Shown piece after piece: positions 5,983 to 7,136 of a stretch of DNA of 7,136 nt. Positions within the stretch are counted from its first letter, which is position 1. Every line of letters starts with the position of its first letter. The notes beneath the pieces were generated by a model that was not told where the DNA came from, did no database searches, and saw nothing but the letters and a program-made list of their open reading frames with translations. The position numbers and the translations under genes are program-made. Source of the DNA: Acidobacteriaceae bacterium (GTDB taxonomy: Bacteria; Acidobacteriota; Terriglobia; Terriglobales; Acidobacteriaceae); contig JASHUR010000193.1 of NCBI GenBank assembly GCA_030039895.1, forward strand, positions 1-7,136, in the 5' to 3' direction.

Positions 5983-7136
5983 ATGAAGCTCGTTCCAACT
6001 CTTAGCGCGGTTGCGCTGCTGGCAGTGTCGATTGCCGCGCAGGCTTCAACCGTAACCGGCGACGTTATTGACAAGACCACGAACAAACCGGCGGCCGGGG
6101 ATACGGTAGTGCTGATCGCCCTACAGGGCGGCATGCAAGACATGGCGCAGACGACAACAGATGCGCGGGGGCATTTTTCCATTAACGTGCCGGACAATAA
6201 TACGCACCTGATCCGCGTGGAGCACCAGAAGGCTGCGTACTTTGAGCCGCTGACGCCGGGCATGACGCATGTGAACGTCACGGTGTACGACGTGGGAGCG
6301 AAGATTCCCGGGGTCACTACAGAAGCTGATGTGATTCGCATGGAGGCCGGGCAGCAGGGCCTGCAGGTGGTGCAGAACTATTTTGTAAAGAACGCGTCGA
6401 ACCCGCCGCGCACGCAGTTCAGCGCGCATGCGTATGACGTGTATCTGCCGCCGGACGCGAAGATCATTGCCGCGGCCGCGATGGGGCCCGGGGGAATGCC
6501 CGTGTCATCTTCTCCCATGCCGCAAGGCAACGGCCTGTATTCGTTTGTTTTCCCGTTGCGGCCGGGCGAAACACGCTTCCAGCTGAGCTATACGCTGCCC
6601 TACAACGGCAGTTACAAGTTCACTCCGCGGGTGTCTCTGCCGACGGCGAATCTGGCGGTGATGCTGCCGAAGAGCATGAGCTTTCAGGGGGCTTCCGCAT
6701 TCCAACCAGCGAATGTGGACGACAGCGCGCAGACGTATCTGGCAAAGAATGTGGCGCCGTCGCAGGCGCTGGCATTCACGGTTTCAGGCACGGGCATGAT
6801 GCCACGCGATGCGGACCAGGGCGGCGACCAGGGAGCGGACGCGCAGGGCGACAATGGAGGCGGCCAGGCTTCCGCGGCCGCTGATGACCGGCCAGGAGGG
6901 GGATTGGGGAATCCGATTGACACGCCCGATCCGCTGCAAAAATACAAGTATTGGATCCTGACCGGGCTGGCGCTTCTGCTGGTGGTGGCTGCGGCATTCT
7001 TTCTGCGTGGCAAACCGGCTGAATTGGCGGCTGGCGCGGGTGGAGCGGGGACCGCAGGGCCGATGCCTTCGCCACTCGCTCCGACGCCTCCCAGCGGCAA
7101 TTCCGGGTCACTGATGGCCGCCCTGAAGGATGAGTT
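5983..7136 (+). CDS. Exported membrane protein with carboxypeptidase-regulatory-like domain (3' truncated by window edge)
   Basis: The frame is open to the right edge, giving 384 residues without a stop. Residues 1-21 are a signal peptide (MKLV, hydrophobic core, AAQA then cleavage before STVTG). Residues about 22-110 have the pattern of a carboxypeptidase-regulatory Ig-like fold: TVTGDVIDKTTNKPAAGDTV, then TTTDARGHFSINVP, then a HLIRVEHQ strand. Residues about 125-270 are a second beta-rich region including YSFVFPLRPGETRFQLSYTLPY elements (187-207). A Gly/Asp/Gln-rich linker (about 276-318) leads to one membrane helix at about 324-341 (WILTGLALLLVVAAAFFL), followed by a Gly/Pro/Ala linker and SLMAALKDE at the edge. 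The expected topology is periplasmic N-terminal domains with a cytoplasmic tail. It starts 40 bases after the CcmI-like gene, with no terminator between, so it probably belongs to the same operon. An earlier start at 5962 would add seven residues (MMMARKN) to the signal peptide. Function is unknown; a cytochrome maturation or envelope role is inferred only from position. Confidence 0.85.
   Translation, partial: MKLVPTLSAVALLAVSIAAQASTVTGDVIDKTTNKPAAGDTVVLIALQGGMQDMAQTTTDARGHFSINVPDNNTHLIRVEHQKAAYFEPLTPGMTHVNVTVYDVGAKIPGVTTEADVIRMEAGQQGLQVVQNYFVKNASNPPRTQFSAHAYDVYLPPDAKIIAAAAMGPGGMPVSSSPMPQGNGLYSFVFPLRPGETRFQLSYTLPYNGSYKFTPRVSLPTANLAVMLPKSMSFQGASAFQPANVDDSAQTYLAKNVAPSQALAFTVSGTGMMPRDADQGGDQGADAQGDNGGGQASAAADDRPGGGLGNPIDTPDPLQKYKYWILTGLALLLVVAAAFFLRGKPAELAAGAGGAGTAGPMPSPLAPTPPSGNSGSLMAALKDE

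Noticed and set aside
5943..6005. A 20-codon open frame starting with the ATG just after the CcmI-like stop
   Set aside because: It overlaps the start of the exported protein in a different frame, has no ribosome site and no hydrophobic or other recognisable feature.

Overview
The window looks like chromosomal DNA of an acidobacterium, most likely of the Acidobacteriaceae/Terriglobia type. Three things point there: a large Oar-like TonB-dependent receptor of the kind that group carries in many copies, a System I cytochrome c maturation cluster with an unusual CcmH cysteine pattern, and a membrane protein with a carboxypeptidase-regulatory-like domain tied to that cluster. Base composition is moderately GC-rich. 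This assignment is inference from gene content. All supported genes lie on the + strand.

Region by region: (1) positions 2-1660 are the C-terminal 552 residues of an Oar/CarboxypepD-type TonB-dependent outer-membrane receptor whose start lies upstream of the window. It is closed by a strong intrinsic terminator at 1679-1712. (2) After a 142-base gap containing an imperfect inverted repeat come a single-domain response-regulator receiver (1855-2238) and, 36 bases later, a CPBP/Abi-family intramembrane metalloprotease (2275-2982). (3) A 115-base gap carries a near-consensus Crp/Fnr-type palindrome (3039-3054) directly ahead of a plausible weak promoter. (4) A compact cytochrome c maturation run follows: ccmF (3098-5161), ccmH (start overlaps the ccmF stop by one base), a 98-residue CcmI-like anchored helical protein (4-base overlap with ccmH), then a signal-peptide-bearing membrane protein with an Ig-like carboxypeptidase-regulatory fold (from 5983), which runs off the right edge.

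How the genes work together: CcmF and CcmH are the heme-ligation and apocytochrome-reduction side of System I. CcmF takes heme from holo-CcmE and ligates it to the CxxCH cysteines of apocytochrome c, while CcmH (with CcmG) keeps those cysteines reduced. The short CcmI-like protein is a candidate for apocytochrome handling. The last gene has no known place in System I, and its position makes it a candidate lineage-specific accessory. ccmA-E and ccmG are not in the window. Nothing here resembles a phage, insertion sequence, CRISPR array, rRNA or tRNA.
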